Origin: Pseudomonadota bacterium
GTDB taxonomy: Bacteria > Myxococcota_A > UBA796 > GCA-2862545
Length of the DNA stretch: 49,121 nucleotides
Assembly: GCA_947490265.1 (NCBI GenBank)
Contig: CANLGQ010000002.1
Location: 1-49,121, forward strand
Reading direction: 5' to 3'
Below the pieces are notes generated by a model. The model was not told the origin of the DNA. It searched no databases and saw nothing but the letters and a program-made list of their open reading frames with translations. Shown here piece after piece: positions 1 through 8,742 of the stretch (within the stretch, counting starts at the first letter, position 1; each line of letters starts with the position of its first letter). The translations under genes and the position numbers were made by a program.

Positions 1-293
1 AGCGCCTTGTCGAAGCCGGAAATCCTGCAGAGTTGTTCGAGGAACGGGCCCATCTGGTCGTTGTGAAACGCGCGGGAGGTCAGCGTGATGCGGCCGGCCT
101 GCTCGTGGAGCGCGGCGAGGATCCGCGGGTGACAGTGCCCCTGATTCACCGCCGAGTAGGCCGACAGGCAGTCCAGGTACCGCGTGCCCTGGTCGTCGTA
201 CACCCACGGCCCCTCCCCGCGAACGAGGACGACATCGAGTGGCTTGTAGTTGTGGGCGCCGTAGCGCTCGGCGAGCGCGATCACGGGGTGCAT
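1..293 (-). CDS. rocD: Ornithine aminotransferase, N-terminal part (cut by window edge)
   Basis: This is the first 97 codons of a class III PLP aminotransferase that continues beyond base 1. The translation holds 'YGAHNYKPL', '[14 protein letters not shown]' and '[15 protein letters not shown]'. These match the N-terminal landmarks of ornithine-oxoacid aminotransferases, which convert ornithine to glutamate semialdehyde. The ATG at 293 has GGAG about nine bases upstream. It lies 11 bases after the stop of the upstream aminotransferase, so the two are probably co-transcribed. The PLP lysine lies outside the window. The identification is firm at subfamily level because the [10 protein letters not shown] and TSRAFHND segments are characteristic; an acetylornithine enzyme is less likely. 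Confidence 0.85.
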   Translation of the reverse strand, partial: MHPVIALAERYGAHNYKPLDVVLVRGEGPWVYDDQGTRYLDCLSAYSAVNQGHCHPRILAALHEQAGRITLTSRAFHNDQMGPFLEQLCRISGFDKA

Positions 294-304
294 GAAATCT
301 CCAG

Positions 305-1582
305 TCAGCCAGCCAGGAAACGGCGAATTCGAGCCAGGGCCGCGTCGACGTCGGGGTCGGAGGCCGCGCCCACCGAGAACCGCACCCAGCCGGTCCCGGG
401 TGGGTACCCGAAGGCGGTGAACGGCACGATCCCGACGCCCGCCTCGGACAGCAAGCGCGCCCGCAGGTCTTCGTCCGTGTGAATGCCGCGTCGGCCCAGG
501 AGGTCGAATCGAACGGACAGGTAGATCGCGCCGCGCGCGGGGATGGCCGTCACCGGAAGGCCCTCGGCGGACATGGCCGAAAATCCATCGTACAGCCGCG
601 TCAAGCGACCCGAGAGGCTCGCGTTCATCCCGGCCACGAAGGGGGCGGTTCGACTGGGCTCGGCCAAGAGGCGAGCCACGGCGCGCTGTTCGGCTCGCCC
701 GGCCCAGGCGCCAATGTGGCCGATCAGCGACTGCATCGGACCGAACAGGGTGGGCGGAACCGCGGCCCAGCCGACGCGCAGGCCGGTCGCGGCCCACCAC
801 TTGGAGATCGCGTCGATCAGCAAGGTGTAAGGGGCCATCTCTGGGACGAGGCCCACCGGCGTCACGTGCTCGGCCCCGAACGTCAGCTGCCAGTAGACCA
901 TGTCGTAGATCACGAGCAGGGGGCGCTCGCCCAGGTCCGCACGGCGCCGGTTCTCCGCTACGATCGCCAGGCAGATCTCTCGGAGCAGCTCGGCCTGGAT
1001 CACGGTGCCGCAGGGATTGAGCGGGCTGTTGAGGTACAACACCCGAGCAGTGGCAAGGTGGGGGGCGAGGTCGGCGAGCGTCGGCATGAAGCCGGTCTCG
1101 GGCCGGGTCACCACCGGAACGGCAACCCCTTGCGAGAGATAGACGTAGTAACGGCAGTTCCAGGTCGGCGTGGGAAACAGGATCTGGTCGCCCGGCGCGA
1201 CGATGGTGCGGAACGCCGCATAGATCGGCGGACGCGCGCCGGAACCGACCAGGATGCTCTCCGCCGGCCAGCGGAATCCGAGTCGCTCGGCATAGAATCC
1301 CGAGATGGCCTTGCGAAGCTCCGGTAGGCCGACGGCGGGCGGATAGTTGGTCTGGCCGGCGGCAAGCTCCTCGGACACGGCTTCGGCCAGCGCCTCGGGA
1401 ATCGGGAAGAGCTTGGGATCGAAGTCACCGATGGTGAAATTGGCGACCTGCGCGCCCGTCGCTTTGAGCGCATTGATCTGCGCCGCGATGGCCAGGATGT
1501 CAGAGCCCTCCATCCCGAGCGCGTAGGGATTCGGGGCGAGCCGCGCGAGATCCGCGCCGCCAAACTGCACATCCACCGCCAT
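305..1582 (-). CDS. Class I/II PLP-dependent aminotransferase (AspC-like)
   Basis: A 425-aa fold-type I aminotransferase. Visible landmarks are NSPLNPCGT (about 185-193), YDMVY (about 226-230), and the PLP-binding lysine in '[15 protein letters not shown]' (Lys about 261). The substrate-carboxylate Arg near the C-terminus is probably in [10 protein letters not shown]. The reading frame extends to a GTG at 1588, but GGAG overlaps that codon. The ATG at 1582, five bases after GGAG, is the better start. It sits 15 bases after the lipoprotein stop and just before rocD, so it is in the middle of a minus-strand run. Substrate is not determined; aspartate or another amino acid is plausible, and pairing with ornithine aminotransferase suggests amino-acid catabolism (inference). 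Confidence 0.88.
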   Translation of the reverse strand: MAVDVQFGGADLARLAPNPYALGMEGSDILAIAAQINALKATGAQVANFTIGDFDPKLFPIPEALAEAVSEELAAGQTNYPPAVGLPELRKAISGFYAERLGFRWPAESILVGSGARPPIYAAFRTIVAPGDQILFPTPTWNCRYYVYLSQGVAVPVVTRPETGFMPTLADLAPHLATARVLYLNSPLNPCGTVIQAELLREICLAIVAENRRRADLGERPLLVIYDMVYWQLTFGAEHVTPVGLVPEMAPYTLLIDAISKWWAATGLRVGWAAVPPTLFGPMQSLIGHIGAWAGRAEQRAVARLLAEPSRTAPFVAGMNASLSGRLTRLYDGFSAMSAEGLPVTAIPARGAIYLSVRFDLLGRRGIHTDEDLRARLLSEAGVGIVPFTAFGYPPGTGWVRFSVGAASDPDVDAALARIRRFLAG

Positions 1583-1597
1583 CGCCACTCCAGCCAG

Positions 1598-2713
1598 CTA
1601 AGGGAGTCCGGACCCGATGGCCAGATACCCCGCGCCGCCAGCGACTGCGAACCGCCCGTCGTCGAAGGCCCAGCACTCGCTCAGAAGTGGGAAATCAGGG
1701 TTTCCTGCCTCGTTCCAGTTGTGTCCGCCATCTCGCGTGTAGATGGCAAAGCCACCCAGCCCCTGTGGAAACTTCTCGCCAACAGCAATGCCGTTCGTTC
1801 CAGACGAATCGAAACATACGGCCATCATGCGACCGGCGTAGTCTGGCGACCCCACCAGGTTGGACTCCGACAGGCTGAAAACCTCCCAGCTTCCTCGCTG
1901 ATCGCAACCGGAGAAGCACCGGGCGAGGATCCCCGAATGAGCCGTTTCGTCCGCTCCCACCGCGATAAAACGATCGGCGCCCAACGCCGCGATCCCGAAC
2001 AACTCCCCCACGAAGCCGCCCGGCAGCTCCAGGGGGTCATAGGAATCGTCTCCCTGGGGAAACATCACGGTCGGTGGCTGGGCGATCGTGGAGCCCGCCG
2101 CGAAGATCTCGCCATTCCCCACGTCGAGGTCGAGCATCTGGTAGCTGTCGAGATACGCCGGCTCGAAGCTGGCTCCGTCGTTGTTCGACACCACATAGGC
2201 GTTGCCGTTCTGGCTGTCGATCACGATCTTCCCGGCCCCGGTGCGGGCGATCCCGCCGGCCAGCGGGATCCCGTCGATGGTGCCGTCGAAGCGCAAGAGC
2301 ACGTCCGGCTCGAGGTCGGCCTGCTCGCCGGGGTCGCCGGTCCACGCGACCACGTTGTCCAGGACCCCGTCGCCGGCGAGGTAGAGCGTGGCGTTGTCGG
2401 CCAACTGGGCGTCGTAGGTGTGGAAGGTCGCGAGCGCGGCCACCGATTCCCACGCGCCCGGGGTCCGAGCGAAGTGCAGTCCAGGGTCGGCCCCGCACCC
2501 GGCCCACGCGGAGCCATCGCTGTCGAAGATCAGCGTCTCGGTTCGATACCCGATGCAAGGGCCGCTGACCTCATCCCAGGCGACGCCATCGGTCGTGACG
2601 ACAGTGCCCCCTTCGGAGGGCGGGATCGTCGCCGGGATCCCGAACCCGGTATCCCCGCTCTCGCCCGCGCTGACGTCGAGGCACCCGATCAGGCTCGCCC
2701 ACATCGCCCACAT
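1598..2713 (-). CDS. Secreted beta-propeller (BNR/YCF48-like) lipoprotein
   Basis: A 371-aa exported protein. The N-terminus MWAMWASLIGCLDVSAG is a short hydrophobic segment ending in a lipobox-like LIGC, so lipidation is likely. The body is rich in short beta-strand repeats, and the late 'YTRDGGHNWNEAG' is an Asp-box as in BNR/YCF48 propellers; 'CFSGCDQ' adds a Cys pair. An open frame extends upstream to 3283, but that part overlaps the SET gene in another frame and has no protein-like composition. The ATG at 2713 has a strong GGGGAGGG site, which decides the start. Function is unknown. It probably heads the run with the two aminotransferases, only 15 bases before the next start. Confidence 0.75.
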   Translation of the reverse strand: MWAMWASLIGCLDVSAGESGDTGFGIPATIPPSEGGTVVTTDGVAWDEVSGPCIGYRTETLIFDSDGSAWAGCGADPGLHFARTPGAWESVAALATFHTYDAQLADNATLYLAGDGVLDNVVAWTGDPGEQADLEPDVLLRFDGTIDGIPLAGGIARTGAGKIVIDSQNGNAYVVSNNDGASFEPAYLDSYQMLDLDVGNGEIFAAGSTIAQPPTVMFPQGDDSYDPLELPGGFVGELFGIAALGADRFIAVGADETAHSGILARCFSGCDQRGSWEVFSLSESNLVGSPDYAGRMMAVCFDSSGTNGIAVGEKFPQGLGGFAIYTRDGGHNWNEAGNPDFPLLSECWAFDDGRFAVAGGAGYLAIGSGLP

Positions 2714-2745
2714 GGCGCTCCCTCCCCACGATCTGTCGCCCGAAG

Positions 2746-3162
2746 TCAGACCACCCGCCACCCGTCGATCCGTCGCCGGCAGTCCGCAGCACCACACTGA
2801 CAGGCGAACGTCCACCGCGGGTCCCAGAAGTAGGCGGCTGGGTCCGCGGCAACGTCGGCGGCGCTGGCGGTATGGTAGTCGATGGTCAGCTCCTCGCCGG
2901 CCCGGATCGGCCGAAGGGCAAGGACCCCCAGCGTGTCGTCCACGTCGCAGTTCGGAGCGCAGCCGTGGTTGATGAGCCGAGCGGGTGCGCCCGGAATCAC
3001 CCAGCGTTGACCCTGCTTGATCACGTGAGCCACCTCCGCCTCGGGCACCTCGCTCCACGGCACGGCCGGCCCGGTGTAACGGGTCAGGATCAGGCCGACA
3101 GGCAGGTCTTCCGCCGCGAACACCCCGCGGCCGAAAGCGAGTTCGCGAACCTCGAGCCGCAC
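2746..3162 (-). CDS. SET-domain protein (putative lysine methyltransferase)
   Basis: A 138-aa protein that is essentially one SET domain. The motifs occur in order: GRGVFAAEDL near the N-terminus, the NHGCAPNC motif (AdoMet/pseudoknot region), GEELTIDY, and a post-SET Cys cluster CQCGAADCR near the C-terminus that would hold zinc. SET domains transfer methyl groups from AdoMet to protein lysines; bacterial substrates are mostly unknown. The start is a GTG with GGAGGG nine bases upstream, and no better ATG exists in frame. It is divergent from the ABC exporter across 41 bases and 32 bases before the lipoprotein start. Confidence 0.9.
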   Translation of the reverse strand: MRLEVRELAFGRGVFAAEDLPVGLILTRYTGPAVPWSEVPEAEVAHVIKQGQRWVIPGAPARLINHGCAPNCDVDDTLGVLALRPIRAGEELTIDYHTASAADVAADPAAYFWDPRWTFACQCGAADCRRRIDGWRVV

Positions 3163-3203
3163 GATGGCTTGCCCTCCAGGTCTGCGGGCTTATCCGTTGC
3201 CGC

Positions 3204-4967
3204 ATGTCCAAGCTGGGTGGAACCACGCTTCGCCGCCTCGCCGATCTCGCCCGCCCCGAGTCGAGCCGGCTCGCGCTAGCCACCGTGGCGCTCCTCCTCG
3301 GATCAGGATTAAACCTTGCCTATCCCCAGGCCGTCCGTTGGATGATCGACGCGATCACCGCGGACACCCCAGGGGTGAGCTACAACCGCGCGGCGCTCGT
3401 GCTCGTGGTGATGTTCCTGTTCGGAAGTGCTTTGGCCTGGGTGCGGGTGTGGCTGTTCACCGTGGCCGGCGAGCGGGTCGTCGCCCGGCTGCGACGCGAA
3501 GTCTATGGCGCCATCCTCCGCCAGGACACCGCGTTCTTCGACAGCGCCCGGACTGGTGAGCTCACCAACCGGCTGGCCTCGGACACCACGGTACTTCAGA
3601 ACACGGTCACCGTGAACGTCTCGATGGCGCTCCGCTTCGGCGCGGGCGCGATCGGAGGGATCGCGGCCCTGGCCTGGACGAGCCCGATCCTGTCCGGGCT
3701 CGCCCTCGCGGTGGTTCCGGTCGTGGTGATCGCGGCCGGCCTCTATGGCCGCATGCTCCGCGGGCTCTCAAGCCAAGTGCAGGACGCCCTCGCCACCTCG
3801 ACCGGGATCGCCGAGGAGACGATCGGCGGCATCCGAACCGTGCGCTCGTTCGCCCGCGAGCCAGAGGAGCGCACGCGCTACGGCCGCGCGGTGGACGCGG
3901 CCTACCAACTCGCCGCCCGAAGGGCCTTCGCGACCGGCGCGTTCCAAGGATCGCTGGGGTTCGCCGGGCAAGGCGCGATCGCCCTGGTGGTCTGGTACGG
4001 CGGCCACCTCGTCACCACGGATCAGATGACGATCGGGGATCTGACCGCCTTCCTGCTGTACACCCTCGTCGTCGCGATGTCGCTCGGGGCGCTGTCCGGC
4101 CTGTACGGCGACTTCATGAACGCCATCGGGGCGAGCGAGCGCATCTTTCAACTCCTCGATCAGGTTGGGGTCCTCGAGGGGAAGCCGGGCCTCCCCGTTC
4201 CGCGCCCGGCCGGTGCGATCCGCTTCGAGGACGTGTCGTTTGCCTACCCAACACGCCCCGACGCGCCGGTGCTCACCCGATTCGATGTGGCGATCGCCCC
4301 TGGCGAGGTGGTCGCCCTGGTCGGCCCCTCGGGGAGCGGAAAGTCCACGGTGGCCGGCCTCCTGGCGCGGTTTTACGACCCCCAGGGCGGGCAAATCCTG
4401 CTCGACGGCCGAGATCTTGCGACGCTCGATCCCCAGCAGTTGCGCTCCCATGTGGGCACGGTCGCGCAAGAACCGCTGCTGTTCGCTGCCTCGATCGCAG
4501 AGAACATTCGCTACGGCCGACCCGACGCGACCGAGTCCGAGGTCGAGGCGGCCGCCCGCGCAGCGAACGCCCTCGAGTTCATCGACCGCTTCCCGGAGCG
4601 ATTCGCCACCCTGGTCGGCGAGCGTGGCGTGCGCCTGTCGGGCGGCCAGAAGCAGCGCATCGCAATCGCCCGGGCAATCCTAAAGGATCCGGCGATCCTC
4701 GTGCTCGACGAGGCGACGAGCGCGCTCGATTCGGAGAGCGAGCATCTCGTGCAGGAGGCGCTCGAACGCCTGATGGAGAAGCGCACGACGATCGTGATCG
4801 CGCACCGCCTCTCGACCGTGAAGGACGCGGACCGCGTGGTGGTCCTCGCCAAAGGGGCGGTCGCCGAACAAGGTACACACGAGGAATTAATCCGATACAA
4901 CGGTCTGTATCGCCGCCTCGTGGAGCGCCAGTTCGACGACGGACAGGCCGACGTGCCGAACGCCTGA
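3204..4967 (+). CDS. ABC exporter, fused membrane and ATPase domains (MsbA/ABCB type)
   Basis: A 587-aa half-transporter. An N-terminal six-helix membrane domain (about 1-310) is followed by an ATPase domain. The ATPase has Walker A GPSGSGKST (about 374), signature LSGGQKQR (about 478), Walker B ILVLDEATSALD, and the switch His in IVIAHRLSTV. It would act as a dimer in the inner membrane exporting a lipid, peptide or drug. The length is standard for MsbA/LmrA/TAP-like proteins. The ATG at 3204 lacks a strong ribosome site but fits the family N-terminus. It is convergent with recJ. Substrate cannot be told from sequence. Confidence 0.95.
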   Translation: MSKLGGTTLRRLADLARPESSRLALATVALLLGSGLNLAYPQAVRWMIDAITADTPGVSYNRAALVLVVMFLFGSALAWVRVWLFTVAGERVVARLRREVYGAILRQDTAFFDSARTGELTNRLASDTTVLQNTVTVNVSMALRFGAGAIGGIAALAWTSPILSGLALAVVPVVVIAAGLYGRMLRGLSSQVQDALATSTGIAEETIGGIRTVRSFAREPEERTRYGRAVDAAYQLAARRAFATGAFQGSLGFAGQGAIALVVWYGGHLVTTDQMTIGDLTAFLLYTLVVAMSLGALSGLYGDFMNAIGASERIFQLLDQVGVLEGKPGLPVPRPAGAIRFEDVSFAYPTRPDAPVLTRFDVAIAPGEVVALVGPSGSGKSTVAGLLARFYDPQGGQILLDGRDLATLDPQQLRSHVGTVAQEPLLFAASIAENIRYGRPDATESEVEAAARAANALEFIDRFPERFATLVGERGVRLSGGQKQRIAIARAILKDPAILVLDEATSALDSESEHLVQEALERLMEKRTTIVIAHRLSTVKDADRVVVLAKGAVAEQGTHEELIRYNGLYRRLVERQFDDGQADVPNA

Positions 4968-4981
4968 GGACCCTCGGCGGG

Positions 4982-6712
4982 TCAGCTCGGCGCGGCGAGC
5001 CGCAGATCGACCACGTTCACTTGAAGGCGACGCTCCCCTTTCCACTGATCTTCCTCCAACCGACCGAGTACGTCGATCGGGGGGGACAACTGCGCGGCGT
5101 GCTCGCCGTGTCCGAACCACACAGCAGACAGCGGCTGCCCGTGGTTCTGCAGATCGAAGCGGAGCAGCTTCCCCTCCGCCCCGAGCGCGCGCACGCCGGT
5201 AGCGCGCACGCCCTGGATGAGCAGGTTCGGCTCAGCGTTGCCCATCCCAAAGGGCGCCAGCGCGCGCAGTTCCCGAAACAGCTCCTCCCCGAGGTCACCC
5301 ACGTCCACCTCGGCGTCGACCGGCTGGGTCGGGCACCAATCCGCATCGGGAAGCGTGTTGTCGACGAAGCGGATCAACCGCTCGCGGAAGGCCTCGAGGT
5401 GCACGACCGGCAGGGTGAAGCCCGCCGCCATGGGATGCCCCCCGAATTTCACCAACAAATCGGCGATGGTCTCGAGCGCGCGCACCGCATGGACTCCGGG
5501 CACCGAGCGGATGCTCCCCACCGCGAATTCGCCTTGCACCGACACCACGGCAGCGGGGCGATTCACCGCTTCGCGCACCTTGTTGGCCACGATCCCGCAC
5601 ACGCCCCGGTGCCAGCCGTCCTCCTCGCGACCCGCCACGACCACGAAGCTGGACGGCGTCGGCCCGACCGCCCGGAGCGCCTCCCCCTGCAAGCGAAGCT
5701 GGATGTCCTTGCGATCTCGGTTGTGGGCATCGAGTTGCTGAGCCAGTTCCTGGGCCCGGGCGGGGTCGCGCTCGGTCAGGAGCCGGATCACGAGATCGGC
5801 CTCCGCGATGCGTCCTGCCGCGTTGATCCGGGGGGCGATCCGATACCCGATGTCGCTCTCCCGGATCGCGCTCAGCCCGGCCACCTGGAGAAGCGCGGCG
5901 AGCCCCGGGTGGTGCGGCCCTCGGTTGAGGTGGCCGATTCCGAGCGCCACGATCGCCCGGTTCTCGAGCGTCGTCAGCGGCACCATGTCAGCGACCGTAC
6001 CGATCGCCGCGAGCTTCAGCATCGAGGCCTGGTATTGGGTCCAGCGTGGGAGGTGACCGAGCAGCGCCTCGGCCAGCTTGAGGCTCACCCCACAGGCCGC
6101 CAGCGCCCGGTTCGGGTAGGTATCGCCGGCTTGCGGCGGACAGAGCACCGTCGCGTCCGCCGGGACCGCCTCGCCAGCCGGCAGGTGGTGGTCACAGACC
6201 AGGACCTCCACCCCGCCGGTTCGCGCAGTGCTCACGGAGCGGTGGTCGCGAACCCCGATGTCGGCGGTCACGATCAGCCCGACGCCATCGTTCACAGCCT
6301 TCTCGGCTGCAATCCCGGAGAAACCGTACCCCTCCCCGAACCGGCTCGGGATGTGGTAGCTCACGTCCACCGCAGGATCGAGGAGCCGAAGCGCCGCCTG
6401 GAGGATGAGGGACGACGTCGTCCCATCCACGTCGTAATCCGTGATGATCCGAATCTTCTTCCGGTCGCGCACGGTCCGTCGCACGAGGTCGACCGCGGGT
6501 GCCATCCCGAGCATCGCGCCCGGCGCATGGAGGTGCTCGAGCGACGGGGTGAGCCAGGCTCCAGCGCGGCCCAGATCGCCGATCCGCGCCGCGAGCACGC
6601 TGGCTGCGACCCGAGACAGGCCTTGATCCCGACGAAGCTGGGCGACGTGTGCCGGGTCGGCAGGCGAATGGACCCAGCGCGCACCCGAAAAGGAGAGTCG
6701 CTCCGCCGTCAC
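4982..6712 (-). CDS. recJ: Single-stranded-DNA-specific exonuclease RecJ
   Basis: A 576-aa DHH/DHHA1 phosphoesterase. Motif I is 'ITDYDVDGTTSS', the DHH motif is CDHHLP, and the C-terminal part carries the 'FGGHPMAAGF' motif of the DHHA1 domain followed by an OB-like domain. RecJ degrades single-stranded DNA 5'-3' in recombination and mismatch repair. The open frame runs to 6784, but the GTG at 6712 overlaps the TGA of the upstream MglA-like gene (GTGA), giving a start with VTAERLSFSGARW that suits the family. Length is normal for the family. Confidence 0.95.
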   Translation of the reverse strand: MTAERLSFSGARWVHSPADPAHVAQLRRDQGLSRVAASVLAARIGDLGRAGAWLTPSLEHLHAPGAMLGMAPAVDLVRRTVRDRKKIRIITDYDVDGTTSSLILQAALRLLDPAVDVSYHIPSRFGEGYGFSGIAAEKAVNDGVGLIVTADIGVRDHRSVSTARTGGVEVLVCDHHLPAGEAVPADATVLCPPQAGDTYPNRALAACGVSLKLAEALLGHLPRWTQYQASMLKLAAIGTVADMVPLTTLENRAIVALGIGHLNRGPHHPGLAALLQVAGLSAIRESDIGYRIAPRINAAGRIAEADLVIRLLTERDPARAQELAQQLDAHNRDRKDIQLRLQGEALRAVGPTPSSFVVVAGREEDGWHRGVCGIVANKVREAVNRPAAVVSVQGEFAVGSIRSVPGVHAVRALETIADLLVKFGGHPMAAGFTLPVVHLEAFRERLIRFVDNTLPDADWCPTQPVDAEVDVGDLGEELFRELRALAPFGMGNAEPNLLIQGVRATGVRALGAEGKLLRFDLQNHGQPLSAVWFGHGEHAAQLSPPIDVLGRLEEDQWKGERRLQVNVVDLRLAAPS

Positions 6713-7845
6713 AAGCCGACCAGGTAGCCGAGCATGATCCCCATGGCGATGCCTCCGACCATCCCAGCGAACCCGTAGATCCATCCCACGACATCGGCGG
6801 TTTCACTCGGGGGCGTGGCGACCACGGCCGAGACCTCGTCCGGCTCGCCCGAGCGATCGACGAACGCGGGATGGGCCGGTGCGGCCGCCACCGGCGCCGG
6901 GGTAGCGGTCGCTGAACGGCCGGGCGCGAGGTTGAGCGAGATGGTCTTTCGCGTCACCTCGGCGCCGGTGTGCGGATCGAGCAGCAAATGGATCAGGATC
7001 CGATCCCCCTCGATCTCGGCGCCGAGCACCTCGAGCGGACGGCCGAGGTGAAGCTCCCGCATCGGGAACGGGATCTCGAGCACGCTGTCCACCGGCGAGA
7101 GGACCTCGGTCTCCTCGGTCGCCTCCAGCAGCGCTTCCGGACCGGCCGGGGAACGCGATCGGATCTCAGCAAGGTGTTCGTGAACCACGGCCTCATCGCG
7201 GTCGACATCAGGGCGATACTCTGCGATCAGTCTACCCTTTGCCTCCTTCCCCGACATGATCGACTGGATGCGCTTGCCGATCCGCTGACTCAGCTCGGCG
7301 TGGGCCTCCACCACCCCGTCGCCCCGAGACGCCACCGCGCTCACCAGCGGAAAGCCATATGGATTCAGGTCAAACGCCACTTCTTTGATGGGTCGGGCTT
7401 CCGCATTGTCGCCGTGATTCACCTGCATCACGACCGGGAGCGCCGCGAGCTCCATGCCCTGCATGGCGAGCACCTTCTCCAGCTCGAGCAGGCTGTCGAG
7501 GTTCGCCGCGGCCTGGTCGCGGCGGGAGTCGGCGACGAACACCACGCCGTCGACCTGATCGAGCACCACCTCCCGATGCGCCGGTAGCGCGATCCCCCCG
7601 GGCAAGCTGTAGACGCGCATCCGAAGCTGAAAGTCTCCGGCGACGCTGGCCTCGATGGGCACGTAGTCGAAATACCAGGAAATTTCTCTGGAATCGACAG
7701 TACCGAATTTGTGCAGGCGACTGCGTTCCCGCGCGCCCAGCAGGTCGTACAGCTTGCGGACGTTGGTGTTGCAGCCCGCGCCGCCTGCCCCAAAGTAGAC
7801 AATTCGCGCGGTTATTTCACGCGTTGCGAAGTTTACGACAGCCAT
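6709..7845 (-). CDS. MglA-like small GTPase relative with degenerate nucleotide site and C-terminal membrane anchor
   Basis: A 378-aa protein. Residues 1-200 align by eye with the myxobacterial Ras-like GTPase MglA (for example 'REITARIVYFGAGGAG' and 'VDGVVFVADS'). The P-loop positions equivalent to Lys25 and Thr26 of MglA are Cys25 and Asn26. The PGQ catalytic motif is PGG (82-84), and NKxD is NHGD (143-146). GTP binding or hydrolysis is therefore doubtful. Residues about 200-345 form an extra domain with a Pro/Ala linker, and the last 30 residues form one hydrophobic helix (GWIYGFAGMVGG onward). It could be a membrane-anchored scaffold or regulator. It is translationally coupled to recJ and divergent from lgt. 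The ATG at 7845 is the only good start. Confidence 0.8.
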   Translation of the reverse strand: MAVVNFATREITARIVYFGAGGAGCNTNVRKLYDLLGARERSRLHKFGTVDSREISWYFDYVPIEASVAGDFQLRMRVYSLPGGIALPAHREVVLDQVDGVVFVADSRRDQAAANLDSLLELEKVLAMQGMELAALPVVMQVNHGDNAEARPIKEVAFDLNPYGFPLVSAVASRGDGVVEAHAELSQRIGKRIQSIMSGKEAKGRLIAEYRPDVDRDEAVVHEHLAEIRSRSPAGPEALLEATEETEVLSPVDSVLEIPFPMRELHLGRPLEVLGAEIEGDRILIHLLLDPHTGAEVTRKTISLNLAPGRSATATPAPVAAAPAHPAFVDRSGEPDEVSAVVATPPSETADVVGWIYGFAGMVGGIAMGIMLGYLVGL

Positions 7846-7917
7846 TCGCTCGCCACGGTCGCGAGTATACAGCGCCAGGGCGCGTTAGGCGTGTCCTTCC
7901 AGAACGTCGGGAGCTTC

Positions 7918-8742
7918 GTGAAGCCGCTCATTCCCTGGTTCGATGTGCCGATCCTCGAGATCCCAATCGGCAGTATGACGCTTCCATTGCACGGTTTTGG
8001 CTTGCTCGTCGCGCTCGGCTTCATGATCGGCAGCCAGACCGCGATGGGTCGCGCGCGCCGACTCGGACTCGATCCGAACGTGATCAACCGCCTGGTCGGC
8101 TACCTGGTCCTCGGCACGTTCGTCGGCGGGCACGTGGGCTACGGCCTCATGTACAAGACCCGGGAGTACCTCGCCGATCCAATCCAATTCCTCTATGCGT
8201 GGCAAGGGCTGTCGAGTTTCGGCGGGTTCGCGGTCTGCGTTCCACTCTCGATCTGGTTTTTCCGCAAGGAGAAGGTCAACACGTGGGCCTACCTCGACTG
8301 CCTCGCGATCGGCATGACGGTGGGGTGGTTTTTCGGCCGGATGGGTTGCTTCGTCGCCCACGACCACCCGGGCACCGTGACCCATTTCTGGCTGGGCGTC
8401 TACGGGATCTGCCCCGGGGAAGGCCACAATGTCGCGTGCCATGACATGGGGCTTTACGAGGCGCTCTGGTCGCTCGCCATGTTTGGGATCTTCAGCCTCG
8501 TCGACCGCAAGGCCCTCGTCCCGGGAACCCTGGTGACGGCCCTCGGACTGACCTATGCGCCGATCCGATTCGCCATGGACTTCCTGCGACCGGCGATCAA
8601 CGACAACCGGTTCGGGGGCCTCACGCCCGCCCAGTGGTTCTGCATCCTCCTCCTCGGGGTCACGAGCGCGGCGCTCGTGCAGCGCCTGCGGTCCGGGGCC
8701 GAGCGACTGGTCGCGCCGCCCGCGGTTCCCCTCAAAGCCTGA
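7918..8742 (+). CDS. lgt: Prolipoprotein diacylglyceryl transferase
   Basis: A 274-aa polytopic membrane protein. The 'GWFFGRMGCFVAHDHPG' segment corresponds to the Lgt signature (GRxGxF), followed by Lgt-like 'YEALWSLAMF' and 'RFAMDFLR' segments. Lgt transfers diacylglycerol from phosphatidylglycerol to lipobox cysteines, which fits the many lipoproteins in this window. The open frame extends to 7711 but would overlap the divergent MglA-like gene. The GTG at 7918 has GGGAG four bases upstream and gives a normal length; GTG 7891 is an alternative. Its 3' end overlaps the next convergent gene by 11 bases. Confidence 0.9.
   Translation: MKPLIPWFDVPILEIPIGSMTLPLHGFGLLVALGFMIGSQTAMGRARRLGLDPNVINRLVGYLVLGTFVGGHVGYGLMYKTREYLADPIQFLYAWQGLSSFGGFAVCVPLSIWFFRKEKVNTWAYLDCLAIGMTVGWFFGRMGCFVAHDHPGTVTHFWLGVYGICPGEGHNVACHDMGLYEALWSLAMFGIFSLVDRKALVPGTLVTALGLTYAPIRFAMDFLRPAINDNRFGGLTPAQWFCILLLGVTSAALVQRLRSGAERLVAPPAVPLKA

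Noticed and set aside
1598-3283. Single 561-aa protein running through the SET gene region
   Set aside because: The N-terminal 190 residues are an Arg-rich shadow of the SET gene in another phase; a strong ribosome site and lipoprotein start lie at 2713.
7711-7917. N-terminal extension of Lgt
   Set aside because: It would overlap the divergent MglA-like gene and lacks a ribosome site; the GTG at 7918 has GGGAG and gives a normal Lgt length.
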